Notes: generated by a model not told the origin, from the sequence alone. DNA of 64,000 nucleotides from Mesorhizobium sp. M2E.F.Ca.ET.219.01.1.1 (GCF_004016445.2 NZ_SADT02000001.1:229630-293629), one strand, 5' to 3'. Numbered from the stretch's first letter, positions 42,194 to 52,644 are shown. Translations and numbers: made by a program.

Positions 42194-43099
42194 GCCGCCA
42201 CGCCGGATAAGGAAGGCCGTGCCGTCCCAACTGCCGAAAGGCATTTCGCCGTCCACCAAGATGTCCATGCCATATGCATGGGCAAGACGGTTGATATCGC
42301 TGGAATCGATGTCCGGCGATGTCCGATAGGAATAGTTGAGGATTGCCGCCATTCCTCCCGGCCGCAGCACGCGCGCGATCTCGCCGAAATGCCGCTCGGC
42401 AACAGCGGCAAGCACTAGGTAAGGAAAACTGTCGAGGGCCACCACGCCGTCGAAGCTTTGATCGGCAAAGTCACCGAGATCCAGGCCCGAGGTCAGGCGG
42501 AATTCCACATTGGCGACGCCGGCGCATCGTTGGCGCGCGATGGCGATCATCCCTGGCGAGATATCGATGCCGACGACAAATCCCGCCATGGCGCAAAGCG
42601 CATGTTCGAGGCGTCCGATGCCGCAGCCGATGTCCAATATGCGTTCGCGGGTGCCGAGCATGCCTTGCCGTTCCAGCCACAACGCAATCTCGCCGGTTGT
42701 GGCCGACAGCCTGTCCTCGTCGCCCAGCGACGACAGCTGCACGCTGGCGGCCGGAGATATGGCGGCCGCCCGATCGAATCCGCCGGCCAGCCGCTCGACG
42801 GTCAGGGCGGGTGTTTCGCCGTTGGCGCGGTCATGCGACACGCAGGCAGCGACCCTGCGGACGGCGTCGAAGGCGTCGGCCTTGTCACGCAGCATCGTGG
42901 CGATCTCCTGCAGCCAGCATCGCCCGGGGCTATGGCTCGGGCGCATGTCCACTGCGACATCGGCCAATTGCGCCGCGCTGATCGTCTTGTCGATATGGAT
43001 GGCCAATCTCGCCAGCGCGTTGTCGACGGATAGGCCGTCGGCCTTGCAATCCCGTAGCAGGCGTCTGGCGATCACGTCGGTTTGCCTCGCGATCGTCAC
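42185..43099 (-). CDS. SAM-dependent methyltransferase, last gene of glycan operon 2
   Basis: Class I methyltransferase of 304 residues with an N-terminal helical extension (about residues 1-140) and a Rossmann core: RILDIGCGIGRLEHAL (motif I), VVGIDISPGMI (acidic loop), SFDGVVALDSFPYL and RVLRPGGMAAIL. It overlaps the acetyltransferase-like gene by four bases and closes the nine-gene operon that begins at 50475. It may methylate the glycan or a precursor; the long N-terminal part is not recognised. Confidence 0.85.
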   Translation of the reverse strand: MTIARQTDVIARRLLRDCKADGLSVDNALARLAIHIDKTISAAQLADVAVDMRPSHSPGRCWLQEIATMLRDKADAFDAVRRVAACVSHDRANGETPALTVERLAGGFDRAAAISPAASVQLSSLGDEDRLSATTGEIALWLERQGMLGTRERILDIGCGIGRLEHALCAMAGFVVGIDISPGMIAIARQRCAGVANVEFRLTSGLDLGDFADQSFDGVVALDSFPYLVLAAVAERHFGEIARVLRPGGMAAILNYSYRTSPDIDSSDINRLAHAYGMDILVDGEMPFGSWDGTAFLIRRGGGT

Positions 43100-44088
43100 C
43101 GCGGCGCGCTCCGGGTCCAGACCTTCTGTGCCGTCCAGCGGTCTTTTGCACCCCAGCCATATTTGTAACCTTCCCGGCCGCGCAGGAAATCGAACTCGCG
43201 CGCGCCTTCGTTGGTAGCTTCCGATATAGCGTGGCCGATCAGAATCGCGCCGGGGCTTTCCTCGGCATAGGCTGGATCGAAACCGCCGAGATAAGCATAG
43301 GCCCGGTCGCGGTGATGGAATCCGTAATAGGCACCCACGACGGCATCGCCGATCTCGATCGTCAGGCAGCGCGCCATGCCGCTACCGGCAAGCCGCGGCA
43401 GAGCCCTGCGATGAAATTCCACAGCGATGTCGGACAGCACGCCCCCGCCACGGCTGGCCCAGCGCGCGCCATGCAGCCGGATCAGCCCGTCGAGAAACAT
43501 CTGCGGCTCCGGCTCCCTGCGGCTGATCACAACGGCGCCTCTTCGCCGGGCAGCCCGCTCGGCGCGGCGCAACTGGCGTCTTCGTCTCCCGGGAACCGAG
43601 CAGGCCAGGGTTCGATCGCCGTCGAGCGGCAGCACGGGACAGGCGGCGTGCGCCATCGACCGGCACTCTTGCGCATTCGGCAGCTCAAGACTCAGCGACA
43701 TGGCATCGGCCGGGAGGTCGGGCAGGATCCATTGCGACCATTCGAGCGAGAGCACCGCGTCGGCAACGGCGGCGCCAGCCTCCGCCTCCAGTTCCGGCAC
43801 GCACAAGATGTCGAGGTAGTCGCTCAGGGAAATGCCGACGGGGAGCAGGCGCTGGCCGCGATCATGGCTTTCGACATAGAGCGGTGCCAGGCCGGCGAGG
43901 GCGTCTCCATTCCACACGGCAATGGCCGCAAGGTCGCCGGGCGCGAATGTCCGCCACCACGGAATGAGCCAGGCGGGAGACTGGAACGGCGTGGCCGAGA
44001 TGCTCCGCCGCCAGAGTCGCCACCAATGCGGCTCCAGGTCCTCGAATGCTGTCGCGTCACGAATGATCTCGGTGCGCAGACCGCCCAT
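43096..44088 (-). CDS. GNAT/FemAB-like acetyltransferase (CelD/BcsL type)
   Basis: A 330-residue protein of the acetyltransferase-6 group often found in polysaccharide gene clusters. Seen: an N-terminal half with PFQSPAWLIPWWRTFAPGD and a C-terminal GNAT-like half, GDAVVGAYYGFHHRDRAYAY, GGFDPAYAEESPGAILIGHA and FDFLRGREGYKYGWGA. It may add an acyl group to a sugar. The gene overlaps its upstream partner (the glycosyltransferase at 44088) by one base (TGATG) and its downstream partner by four, so it is certainly part of the operon. Confidence 0.85.
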   Translation of the reverse strand: MGGLRTEIIRDATAFEDLEPHWWRLWRRSISATPFQSPAWLIPWWRTFAPGDLAAIAVWNGDALAGLAPLYVESHDRGQRLLPVGISLSDYLDILCVPELEAEAGAAVADAVLSLEWSQWILPDLPADAMSLSLELPNAQECRSMAHAACPVLPLDGDRTLACSVPGRRRRQLRRAERAARRRGAVVISRREPEPQMFLDGLIRLHGARWASRGGGVLSDIAVEFHRRALPRLAGSGMARCLTIEIGDAVVGAYYGFHHRDRAYAYLGGFDPAYAEESPGAILIGHAISEATNEGAREFDFLRGREGYKYGWGAKDRWTAQKVWTRSAPR

Positions 44089-45149
44089 CAGCCGGTTCCC
44101 AGCAAGGCGCGACGGCTGCCGAGCTTTGCCAGCGCTGCGTAGGCATCCATGTAGGATGCGATCATGCGCTCAAGCGAGAAGCGGCGACGCGTCTCGGCCC
44201 GGCAGGCCTCGTGGTCCAGGGCTCCGGAAGCGACAATGGCCTTCGCCATCTCCTCGACGTCATTGACCAGGAAACCGGTCCTGCCGTGCTGGACGACATC
44301 GGGAAGGGCGCCGTTCGGGAAAGCGACGACCGGTGTGCCGCAGGCAAGCGCCTCCATCGCGACAAGTGAGCTTGTTTCGGGGGCAAGGCTGGGAATGACA
44401 AGGCAGCGGGCGGCATTGAGCAGCCGCCGCTTGGCCAGAAAGCCCAGTGGTCCAAGAAAGCGCCGCTGTCGATCGAGCCGAGGGCGGACCTCGTCGGCGA
44501 AATAGCGCAGATGGGTCTCGTATGGATAGACCTGGCCGGCGATCGCCAGAGGCATGCCAGCGCGCTTGGCGGCCTCTATTGCGAGATGGATGCCCTTTTC
44601 GGGACAGATGCGGCTGAGCAGCAGCGCGAAATTGCGCCGCGACCGGGGCTGGTTCAGCGCCTCGATATCAACACCGTTTGGAATAGGCTTCGCAAGCCTC
44701 GACCCTGTCGGCGCCGTCCAGTGCTGCGCCTGCGAGACTGCATGCAGCCACAAGTCCTCGCGTGACGGCGCCAGCACCTCGGGCGGGTACCAGTCGAGTG
44801 GTAGGTGCAGTGTCACCAGGGTAGGGCCGTCGGAAGGCAGATAGGCATCGAAGTCGATCCCGTGGAGATGAACGACATCGATGGGCCAGCGCGCCCGGGC
44901 GGCCGCGATCGCATCGCGATGCGCTTGATGAGCTCGGTCCTTCGCCGCCTCGTCGAGCACACCTGTTTCGGCTTGTGTCTCCACCAGGACGCCGGCCGTG
45001 CTCGAGCCGTGGCAGGCGACGACAATCGAACGGTGGCCTTTCTCGACCAGCGCCCGATCCAACGCCGACAGCACCTGCTCGGCGCCGCCGACCGCATCCG
45101 GCCCGACGGGCGCGAGGGGATAGGCGACGTTGAGGACAGTCAGTGTCAT
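44088..45149 (-). CDS. Glycosyltransferase family 4 (GT-B fold)
   Basis: Sugar transferase of 353 residues with a GT-B fold. N-terminal donor/acceptor loop YPLAPVGPDAVGGAEQVL; C-terminal nucleotide-sugar site ETSSLVAMEALACGTPVVAF, the Glu-x7-Glu pattern of GT4 retaining enzymes; RICPEKGIHLAIEAAKRAGMP precedes it. It lies after the glycoside-hydrolase-like gene with an 18-base gap and overlaps the acetyltransferase-like gene by one base. Donor and acceptor are unknown. Confidence 0.92.
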   Translation of the reverse strand: MTLTVLNVAYPLAPVGPDAVGGAEQVLSALDRALVEKGHRSIVVACHGSSTAGVLVETQAETGVLDEAAKDRAHQAHRDAIAAARARWPIDVVHLHGIDFDAYLPSDGPTLVTLHLPLDWYPPEVLAPSREDLWLHAVSQAQHWTAPTGSRLAKPIPNGVDIEALNQPRSRRNFALLLSRICPEKGIHLAIEAAKRAGMPLAIAGQVYPYETHLRYFADEVRPRLDRQRRFLGPLGFLAKRRLLNAARCLVIPSLAPETSSLVAMEALACGTPVVAFPNGALPDVVQHGRTGFLVNDVEEMAKAIVASGALDHEACRAETRRRFSLERMIASYMDAYAALAKLGSRRALLGTG

Positions 45150-45167
45150 CGCTGATCGAGCCGGGCC

Positions 45168-46103
45168 TCACCACGCCGCCGACACACGTTGCGCTGCTGC
45201 CATATCGTCGCCGATCGCGGGAGCGTAGCGCCGGATCATCGCCGCGCAGAACTCGGCGAATTCCTCGGGGATCTGAGGCGGGCTGGTGTGATGAGGCTGC
45301 AGACCGCGATGTTCCGGCGTGAAGCAGAAGGTGACGGTGACGTTGAAGTCGGCCAGCGCTTCCATCTGGCGGTCGAACCAGTCCAGCGCATTCGGTCGAA
45401 AGCTGTCGGCCCAGGACAGGCCTGTGCGCAGATGGGTGACACCGAGACGTTCCATCCAGGCAACAGCGTCGTCCAGCCGAGGATCCTCGTAATGGAACCA
45501 CTGCACCAAGCCCATTTGCGGGGTGTGGCGCACGAATTCCTCGAGGGCCGGCTTGGGCGTGCCGTCCTCGCGAAGCAGGCCCATGTAGAAATGCCTGTAA
45601 TAGGACGAACCTTCCGCTTCCCGATGGCGCGTCGTCGCCTCCCACGAACGCGGCAGGTCATAGAGGCTGTACCACTGCACGCGTGGCGCAAGTCCGAGCA
45701 AAAGCTCCGCCGTCCGGCGCAAACCCCAGACTTGCACCTCCTCGGCACCGAAGGTCGAGACACCGACTTCGCTGACCCACACCGGAATGTCGGCGACTGT
45801 CGCGATCTCTCCGAGCTTGTGGGGCCACTCGTGAATTTGCCAAAGGTTCCAGTCGAGCGGGAAGCCATGCACCGCGACTGCGTCGACATGGTCCAGGACA
45901 CCGAATTCCTTCATCCGCGTCATGAAGCCGGCATCGATCGGCGAAATGCCGCCGAGCACTCTTGTGATGGCAGGATTTTCCCGGCCGATCGCATCGGCCG
46001 CCAGAGTCGCCATTGTGGCAAACCGGCTCCAGTCCGGATCGAGGTCGGGGTCCCAGTGCGATTTGTTGTTGGGCTCGTTCCAGATCATGGCGGCTTCAAT
46101 CAT
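45168..46103 (-). CDS. Glycoside hydrolase-like (clan A), circularly permuted barrel
   Basis: A 311-residue TIM-barrel protein with the acid/base motif WNEPN (Glu10) and a nucleophile-type Glu112 in WVSEVG. These normally lie at strands four and seven, but here the acid/base is at the very start. Strands usually found at the N-terminus (DDAVAWMERLGVTHLRTGLS, TFCFTPEHRGLQPHHTSPP and EFAEFCAAMIRRYAP) follow at residues about 211-295, after the usual C-terminal GTPKPALEEF. The order therefore looks circularly permuted. The ATG at 46103 has an AGGAGA box and overlaps the methyltransferase stop by eight bases. It may trim or transfer a glycan. Confidence 0.78.
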   Translation of the reverse strand: MIEAAMIWNEPNNKSHWDPDLDPDWSRFATMATLAADAIGRENPAITRVLGGISPIDAGFMTRMKEFGVLDHVDAVAVHGFPLDWNLWQIHEWPHKLGEIATVADIPVWVSEVGVSTFGAEEVQVWGLRRTAELLLGLAPRVQWYSLYDLPRSWEATTRHREAEGSSYYRHFYMGLLREDGTPKPALEEFVRHTPQMGLVQWFHYEDPRLDDAVAWMERLGVTHLRTGLSWADSFRPNALDWFDRQMEALADFNVTVTFCFTPEHRGLQPHHTSPPQIPEEFAEFCAAMIRRYAPAIGDDMAAAQRVSAAW

Positions 46104-46857
46104 TGGTCTCTCCTGTCGAAGGATAGACGGCGGCGCTGCCGGTCGGTTCGCCTGACGCGCGGCAGAAATAGACCTCGTCTTCCGGGTGGAGCAGGATGTC
46201 GAAACCGGCGCTGCGCAGCATCGCTTCGGTGCAGGCACGGTTCGGAATCCACCAGTTGGTCGGGTCATCCGCATAGCGATGCTCGATGAAGTGCAGTTTC
46301 GGAAATTCGGGCTGATCGAAGAGGTCGCGTGTCCAGAAATGGTAGTTCTGTTCGAGCGGCAGGACTTCGTTGCTGCCCCGCTGCATCGACTGGAAGATCA
46401 TCAGGTCGCTCGCGACATGCGCGCGGATCAGGTCGAGCGCCAGCAGCGGGTGGCGCAGGTGGTAAAGCACGCCCATGAACAGCACGATGTCGAAGCGCTC
46501 GCCGAGCGAGGCGACGTCGTAGACCGACAGTTCCCTGAACTCGATCTCGCAGTCGGCGATCTCGGCGGCGAAGCGGGCCTGAGCCAGATAGGCTTGGTCG
46601 AAGTCTATCCCAAGCACGCGATCGGCGCCGCGTTTCTTCATTTCGATCGAGTAGAAGCCGGCGTTGCAGCCGATATCGAGCACCGACTTGCCCGAAAGAT
46701 CGGTCGGAATGGCATCCGCGAATTTGCGCCATTTCATCATCGGGTAGTTGCCGAGGAAATGATCCGGAGCGGTCTCCACGCCCGCAAGCTCCATATTGTG
46801 AAACCACGGCCCCAATGCGTCGATGCGGCGGCGTATTTCCGTGCTGGAATGCAGCAT
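46096..46857 (-). CDS. Methyltransferase of the glycan cluster (TIGR04290-like)
   Basis: SAM methyltransferase of 253 residues with LGPWFHNMELAGVETAPDH at the N-terminus, SVLDIGCNAGFYSIEMKKRGA (motif I), VLGIDFDQAYL and FMGVLYHLRHPLLALDLI. The overall pattern resembles tRNA uridine carboxymethyl-type methyltransferases (CmoB-like) and the TIGR04290 family, which I recall as a partner of the B12-binding radical SAM family TIGR04295 in Rhizobiales; that association is from memory. The gene is separated by two bases from the nucleotidyltransferase gene. Confidence 0.87.
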   Translation of the reverse strand: MLHSSTEIRRRIDALGPWFHNMELAGVETAPDHFLGNYPMMKWRKFADAIPTDLSGKSVLDIGCNAGFYSIEMKKRGADRVLGIDFDQAYLAQARFAAEIADCEIEFRELSVYDVASLGERFDIVLFMGVLYHLRHPLLALDLIRAHVASDLMIFQSMQRGSNEVLPLEQNYHFWTRDLFDQPEFPKLHFIEHRYADDPTNWWIPNRACTEAMLRSAGFDILLHPEDEVYFCRASGEPTGSAAVYPSTGETND

Positions 46858-46859
46858 GG

Positions 46860-47663
46860 CTAAGCTCCTTCGCCTGGAACGGTTGGCATTGGCGAGCGAT
46901 CCTGCGATGCGAATGTCGGCAGGGGCCCGTCATCGATGGCGTCGTTGCCTTCGAGCAGCCTGAGCGCCGTGCGATAGCCGTTGAAGGTACCGACATCGAC
47001 ATAGGCCGTCCCCGCCTTGATGCCGTAAGCTTCGCCTCCGCCGGCGAGATAGGCGTTGACCAGCGTGCCGAAATACTCGTCGACGCCGTCGCGCTGGCGC
47101 CACAGGGCCGCCAGTTGATGGAAGATACGGCCCGGCATCTTGAAGGCGCCCCAGACCCAGTTCGTTGCGGCGTCAGCTTGCTTGACCTGGATCTGCTCGA
47201 CCCGCCCGTTCCCATCGAGGACGACGGCGTCGAACAGTTCCGGGCGATCGACCGGAAACATCAGGAAGGACAGCCGGTCGTCGGCCAGGCGGCAGAAGCC
47301 ATCTTCGGGGAACCAGATCGTATCCGGCAGGCCGACCAGGACCGTTTCTTCCGGCGTCACGAGCGGTGCGGCGCGGAAGATCGCGTCACAGAGTCCAACT
47401 GGGGAAGGCTGCGCCACGAAGATCGCTGCGGCATTGTCGTAGCCGGCGGCGTAATATTCGAGGATGTCCGACTTGCCCGAACCGATGATGAAGCAGATGC
47501 GGTCGACACCGTTGCGGACCATCCGCCGCACCAGATATTCGCTCACCGCGCATGGACGCTCGGTCTGGCCGTCGAGCCGGCTGCCGACCGGCAGCAACTC
47601 CTTGGAGAAACCCAGCGGCTGAATGCGGCTGCCGCGGCCCGCGGCAGGCACGATGCCCAACAT
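46860..47663 (-). CDS. Sugar-1-phosphate nucleotidyltransferase
   Basis: NTP-transferase of 267 residues that would activate a hexose 1-phosphate to an NDP-sugar. The signature GIVPAAGRGSRIQPLGFSKE and LLPVG is followed by VLVGLPDTIWFPEDGFC (metal-binding Asp region) and NWVWGAFKMPG. It is similar to RmlA/GalU-type enzymes; the base and sugar are not deducible by eye. It overlaps the preceding glycosyltransferase gene by one base (TGATG) and is followed two bases later by the methyltransferase gene. Confidence 0.9.
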   Translation of the reverse strand: MLGIVPAAGRGSRIQPLGFSKELLPVGSRLDGQTERPCAVSEYLVRRMVRNGVDRICFIIGSGKSDILEYYAAGYDNAAAIFVAQPSPVGLCDAIFRAAPLVTPEETVLVGLPDTIWFPEDGFCRLADDRLSFLMFPVDRPELFDAVVLDGNGRVEQIQVKQADAATNWVWGAFKMPGRIFHQLAALWRQRDGVDEYFGTLVNAYLAGGGEAYGIKAGTAYVDVGTFNGYRTALRLLEGNDAIDDGPLPTFASQDRSPMPTVPGEGA

Positions 47664-48763
47664 CAGACAGCTTCCTCCATTGTGCCCCTCGACATGGACG
47701 CGAAAGCGTCGTTCAGGATGCGGTCGAGTTCGGCGGCGCGATGCGCGGACGTATGCTCGTCGAGAACGCGCTCCCGGGCGCGGCGGCCGAGAGTCGCGAT
47801 CTCGTTCTCCGACAGGTCAAGCGCGGCAACGACGTCGCCGGTGCTGTGCGCCAACAGAATCTCGCTGCCGGGCGTGAAGAAGCTATCGAGGCCGGCCCAG
47901 TCGTCGGAGATGATGGCGGCGCCGCACGCCGCCGCCTCGAACAGACGGCCTGACGGGCACCAGCCCTGTCGCGCCATTGCCTCGCGGGTGACATTGAGCG
48001 TCAGGCGCGAGGAGGAAAAGAAGGCCGGGTGGTCGGCGGGGGGCAGGTGCCTGACGAAATAGATGTTGCTGCTCCAGGGGAAGTCCTGCGGGTACTGCGC
48101 CCCGCCTATGACGAAACGGCGGTTCGGCAGTCTGGCCGCTGGAGCGACGAACAGCCGTTCCACGGCCGCCTGCCGGTCCTCGGCATAGGTCCCGAGATAA
48201 GACAGGTCGGCGGCAAACTCCGACCTTGGCTGCGCCGGCCGGTGCCGGTTGGGGTCGACATGGCCGTAAAGCGGTAGAACATGGCGCGCGCCCAGAATGC
48301 GCTTCAGTGTGTCGATCGCCGGCCCTCCGGTATAACTCAGGACCAGATCGAAATCGCGCAATTCTTCCGGCTCGAAATAGGCCGGGTAATCACCTCGCTC
48401 GATGTTGGCCAGCGTCACCGGTGTATCGAGGTCGTAGAACACTTTCAGGCCGCGACAGCCGTCGTTGGCGAGCCGCGAGGCCTCCACGGCATCAGGACAA
48501 TAGGAGGTGACGATGACCACGTCGGCCTGCCCTATGGCGGTCTCGGCCTCTTGGCGGATATCCTCCCAATCCGGGTAGAGAACGACATCGCCGCCGCTCA
48601 AGCGGTCGATGTCCCTGGCGCCGGCGTAGTAGGGCGTATCGCGCTCGAAGAAGCTGATCGACCAGCCAAGCGGCGCCAGAGCGCCAATCAGCCCGCGCCA
48701 GAGTGTGGCATGCCCGTTGCCCCACGAGGATGTAACGGTGAGGCCGAAAATGACCATGCGCAT
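47663..48763 (-). CDS. Glycosyltransferase, CgeB-like, paralogue 1
   Basis: GT-B-type transferase of 366 residues, paralogous to the products of 53703-54812, 54809-55903 and 55900-57027. N-terminus FGLTVTSSWGNGHATLWRGL and SFFERDTPYYAGARD; C-terminal FEAAACGAAIISDDWAGLDSF with the conserved Glu of the donor site, then a C-terminal helical tail. These correspond to the glycosyltransferase CgeB/DUF3880-like family. It is the third gene of operon 2, after the histidine phosphatase gene. Confidence 0.87.
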   Translation of the reverse strand: MRMVIFGLTVTSSWGNGHATLWRGLIGALAPLGWSISFFERDTPYYAGARDIDRLSGGDVVLYPDWEDIRQEAETAIGQADVVIVTSYCPDAVEASRLANDGCRGLKVFYDLDTPVTLANIERGDYPAYFEPEELRDFDLVLSYTGGPAIDTLKRILGARHVLPLYGHVDPNRHRPAQPRSEFAADLSYLGTYAEDRQAAVERLFVAPAARLPNRRFVIGGAQYPQDFPWSSNIYFVRHLPPADHPAFFSSSRLTLNVTREAMARQGWCPSGRLFEAAACGAAIISDDWAGLDSFFTPGSEILLAHSTGDVVAALDLSENEIATLGRRARERVLDEHTSAHRAAELDRILNDAFASMSRGTMEEAV

Positions 48764-48778
48764 CGGTTACCGCTCCCG

Positions 48779-49371
48779 TCAGGCGATTTCATTCAAGCGG
48801 ATCAGCTTGGAACCCCAGTCGCCGTGGACGACCGTTGTGATGGAGGCCGGCGCGATGTCGAAGCGGAAGCAATCGCCGAGCGGCAGGCCGAGGATCGCGC
48901 AGACGGCCGCCTTGATGACATCGGCATGGCTGACAAGCGCGATGCACTGACCTTGTCCATTCTCGCGCAGCGCGTCCATCAGGCCGATCATCCTGTGCTG
49001 CACGTCCAGCATGGTCTCGCCGCTCGGCGTCCGGGCGCTCTGGCGCTGGTCGTTCCAGAGCCGCCAGCTTGCGTCGCCGTTCAGTTCTTCGAAAGTCTTG
49101 CCGGACCATTCGCCGAAGTCGATCTCGTCGAGTTCCTTGCAGATCGCGATCTTCTCAATCTCGCAAGCGATGGCGATCGGCTTCGCTGTTTCCAGCGTGC
49201 GTTCGCGCGGACTGCTCAAGATCGCGGCGAGCGGCTCCCGCGCCATCCGCCGCGCGAGATGCAGCGCTTGCGCCTGGCCGGCTTCGCCCAGGCGAACGCC
49301 CTCGAGCCGCCCGGCCAGGTACGAGCCGACATGATCATGCGCCGCGTGGCGGATGAGAAAGAAGGTGGTGG

Positions 49372-49375
<4 letters not shown>
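48779..49375 (-). CDS. Histidine phosphatase family protein
   Basis: Phosphoglycerate-mutase-like phosphatase of 198 residues. Catalytic elements: [10 protein letters not shown] (phospho-accepting His; the common RHG is RHA here), [12 protein letters not shown] (Arg and the second phosphate pocket), [15 protein letters not shown] (acid) and [10 protein letters not shown] (second His). It overlaps the stop of the inositol-phosphate synthase gene by four bases. A plausible but unproven role is to dephosphorylate inositol phosphate or a phosphorylated glycan intermediate. Confidence 0.88.
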
Positions 49376-50475
<1,100 letters not shown>

Positions 50476-50518
50476 GAAACCACGGCCTCTTTGGTTGGAG
50501 GTAAGTTCCTCGGCGCCG

Positions 50519-50543
50519 AACCGGGAGCGGCCTCGAATGTTCC
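50519..50543 (-). promoter_or_regulatory. EcfG-type promoter of glycan operon 2
   Basis: On the minus strand GGAAC (50543-50539), 17 bases, then GTT (50521-50519), 44 bases before the inositol-phosphate synthase start. It would place the nine-gene operon 50475-42185 under the general stress sigma factor. Confidence 0.65.
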
Positions 50544-50629
50544 TTCGCGCCGCGAAAAATTGCTGAGCCTGATGCGGATCAAACAGTCGCCGCTTCGCGT
50601 TGGCGGCCAGACAGCCAGGCAGGAGCCGT

Positions 50630-52363
50630 ATGATCGTCTTCGGCGACCACAAGCGAACGCATAGCGCAGAACAGCTCCGGGAGGCTGTCTTGGCCGCGGC
50701 TCAAGCAATTGGCGATCTGCCTGCGGGCCTCGAACGTCACGCCGCTCTAGTCGATCTTTTCGTCACCGCCTCTGAACTCTTCCAGGGCCTTGCCGATGCG
50801 GAATTCGACACGAGAGGCGTCGATACCAGTTCGTCGGGGCAGAAGCTGGGCTCGGAAATCCTCGTCGACTTGTCGCTGGAAGTGCTGCGGTCCTGGCAAC
50901 AAGGATTTGCCCGAAGCGGAGAGCTCGATGCGTCGTTGCTTGCAAAGCTTGCCGCCAGCGACTGCGGCAGCGCAATAACCACCGGCCCGGCCGAAGGCTA
51001 TGCGTTGTACGCCCTCTACCCGGAAACCTATCTGCTTGCGGCGTTGCGGTCGGGCCTGGACGCAAACACATGCGTCATCGGCATCCGCAGCATCGGTCTC
51101 GGCCTGGCGGCGATGGTCGCCGCCGCCCTGCATGCGCCTCCGCCTATCAGCGTACGGCCGATCGGCCATCCTTTTTCCCGACACATTAGCGCCGCGCCCG
51201 AACTCCTCGGCTCTTGGCGCGACAGACCGCAAGCCAAATTTGCTGTCGTCGATGAGGGCCCGGGTCTCTCCGGTAGCTCATTTCATGCCGTCATTGCCTG
51301 GCTTCGCCGGAACGGGATCGACCAGGAGCGCATTCATCTCTTCCCGAGCCACCGCGGGGGGCCGGGCGCGCAGGCTGCTGCCGAAACCGTCGCTGCCTTG
51401 TCGCAGTGCCAAAGCCACGTCGCGGGGTTCGAAGATGCCTTCGACGGCGCGGTCGCCCCCCGGCTGCGGGACTGGATAAGACATCTGCTTGGCAAGACCG
51501 ATGTTGAGCTTCATGAGATTTCCGGCGGGGCGTGGCGCGAATGTCTCTCTGTGCCGACAGGCGCCTGGCCGCCTGCATTTCCGGCGTTCGAGCGGCGCAA
51601 ATTCATCGCTTCGTCCGGCGGCGAACGCTGGCTGGTCAAGTTCGCGGGCCTTGGCGAGACTGGACGTCGCAAGCTGCGCACGGCCAAGGCACTCCACGAA
51701 GCCGGCTTCGGCGCCCAGCCTGCCGGCCTCTGCCACGGTTTTCTGGTCGAGCGCTGGATCGATGCCGGCAGGCTGGACCGGGCAGGGCCGGCAAGGGATT
51801 TGCTGATCGAATGGCTTGGGCATTACCTCGGCTGGCGCGCTGCCAGGCTGCAGACCGACGAGGCAGGCGCGTCGTTGGACCAGCTCGCACACATGGCGGT
51901 GCAAAACTGCGAGGAAGCGCTGGGGGAAAAGTTTGCGCACGCCTTGCAGAACTGGTTTGCCTGCCAGCCATCACCGCGTCCAACGCGCCGGGTCGAGATC
52001 GATGGACGGCTGCACCCTTGGGAGTTTCTGGTCCTTCCCGGTGGATCCCTGGTCAAGACGGACGCGCTCGATCATTGCCGCTCGCATGATCTTGTCGGCT
52101 GCGAGGGCATAGAATGGGACATCGCGGGCGCGCGGGTCGAACACGACCTGTCCGCCGCCGAGCTTTCTAAGCTGGTAATCTGCATCGAGCAGGCGACATC
52201 GATCGACAGGGCCTTGGTCGACCATTTCGAGCCTTGCTATCTCGCGTTTCAGCTTGGTCTCTGGACGATTGCTGGGCAATCGGCCGACGAGCGGGAGCGG
52301 ATGCGTGCCACGCACATAGTCGAACGTTACAAAGCCGGGCTTGTCCGGCTTCTGGGCTGTTGA
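50630..52363 (+). CDS. Phosphoribosyltransferase-like/kinase-like fusion protein
   Basis: A 577-residue protein on the opposite strand, between the two glycan operons. The N-terminal half has a phosphoribosyltransferase-type PRPP loop, [19 protein letters not shown] near residues 205-225, and a [19 protein letters not shown] segment. The C-terminal half resembles an aminoglycoside-phosphotransferase/HipA-type kinase fold: [21 protein letters not shown], then [19 protein letters not shown] and [12 protein letters not shown]. In the loop that is HGDLHPGN in normal kinases, the catalytic Asp appears replaced by Arg and the Asn by Glu, so it may be a pseudokinase. The ATG at 50630 has an AGGAG box. 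Function unknown. Confidence 0.6.
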   Translation: MIVFGDHKRTHSAEQLREAVLAAAQAIGDLPAGLERHAALVDLFVTASELFQGLADAEFDTRGVDTSSSGQKLGSEILVDLSLEVLRSWQQGFARSGELDASLLAKLAASDCGSAITTGPAEGYALYALYPETYLLAALRSGLDANTCVIGIRSIGLGLAAMVAAALHAPPPISVRPIGHPFSRHISAAPELLGSWRDRPQAKFAVVDEGPGLSGSSFHAVIAWLRRNGIDQERIHLFPSHRGGPGAQAAAETVAALSQCQSHVAGFEDAFDGAVAPRLRDWIRHLLGKTDVELHEISGGAWRECLSVPTGAWPPAFPAFERRKFIASSGGERWLVKFAGLGETGRRKLRTAKALHEAGFGAQPAGLCHGFLVERWIDAGRLDRAGPARDLLIEWLGHYLGWRAARLQTDEAGASLDQLAHMAVQNCEEALGEKFAHALQNWFACQPSPRPTRRVEIDGRLHPWEFLVLPGGSLVKTDALDHCRSHDLVGCEGIEWDIAGARVEHDLSAAELSKLVICIEQATSIDRALVDHFEPCYLAFQLGLWTIAGQSADERERMRATHIVERYKAGLVRLLGC

Positions 52364-52378
52364 AGGCAAAGCCTGGAC

Positions 52379-52564
52379 TCAGTCCAGCCTGCGCAGCATG
52401 TCGGCTTCCTGCTCCAGGATGCTTGCTACTTCCTCCCGTCGCAGATGCGTCATCATCAGGCTGACGCAGCACTCGAGATAAGTGATGGAAGCTCTTCGCA
52501 GGAATGCGGCGGTTTCCGCCGCCGCCATCTGCTCGATGTCGTTGACTGATCGCTTCGGCTGCAC
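52379..52564 (-). CDS. Small helical protein with EcfG-type promoter
   Basis: A 61-residue protein: SVNDIEQMAAAETAAFLRRA, SITYLECCVSLMMTHLRREE, then a C-terminal ILEQEADMLRRLD. It is probably helical, with a Cys pair. The GTG at 52564 has an excellent GGAGGAAG box. An exact GGAAC-N17-GTT promoter is 31-55 bases upstream. It is convergent with the PRTase/kinase-like gene (15-base gap). Function unknown; stress expression is predicted. Confidence 0.75.
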   Translation of the reverse strand: MQPKRSVNDIEQMAAAETAAFLRRASITYLECCVSLMMTHLRREEVASILEQEADMLRRLD

Positions 52565-52594
52565 AGCTCTTCCTCCATCGCGGTTGTCATTCCC

Positions 52595-52619
52595 AACCGC
52601 GGTATCGATTGGTTGTTCC
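52595..52619 (-). promoter_or_regulatory. EcfG-type promoter, GGAAC-N17-GTT
   Basis: On the minus strand GGAAC (52619-52615), 17 bases, then GTT (52597-52595). It is followed 31 bases later by the GTG of the small gene at 52564, giving a leader of about 24 bases. Confidence 0.65.
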
Positions 52620-52644
52620 GCCCAGGTGAAAAGATGCCGCTGCT

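Noticed and set aside
45189..46289. Plus-strand open frame opposite the glycoside-hydrolase-like gene
   Set aside because: No family signature and unlikely composition; the opposite strand has ribosome sites and operon overlaps.
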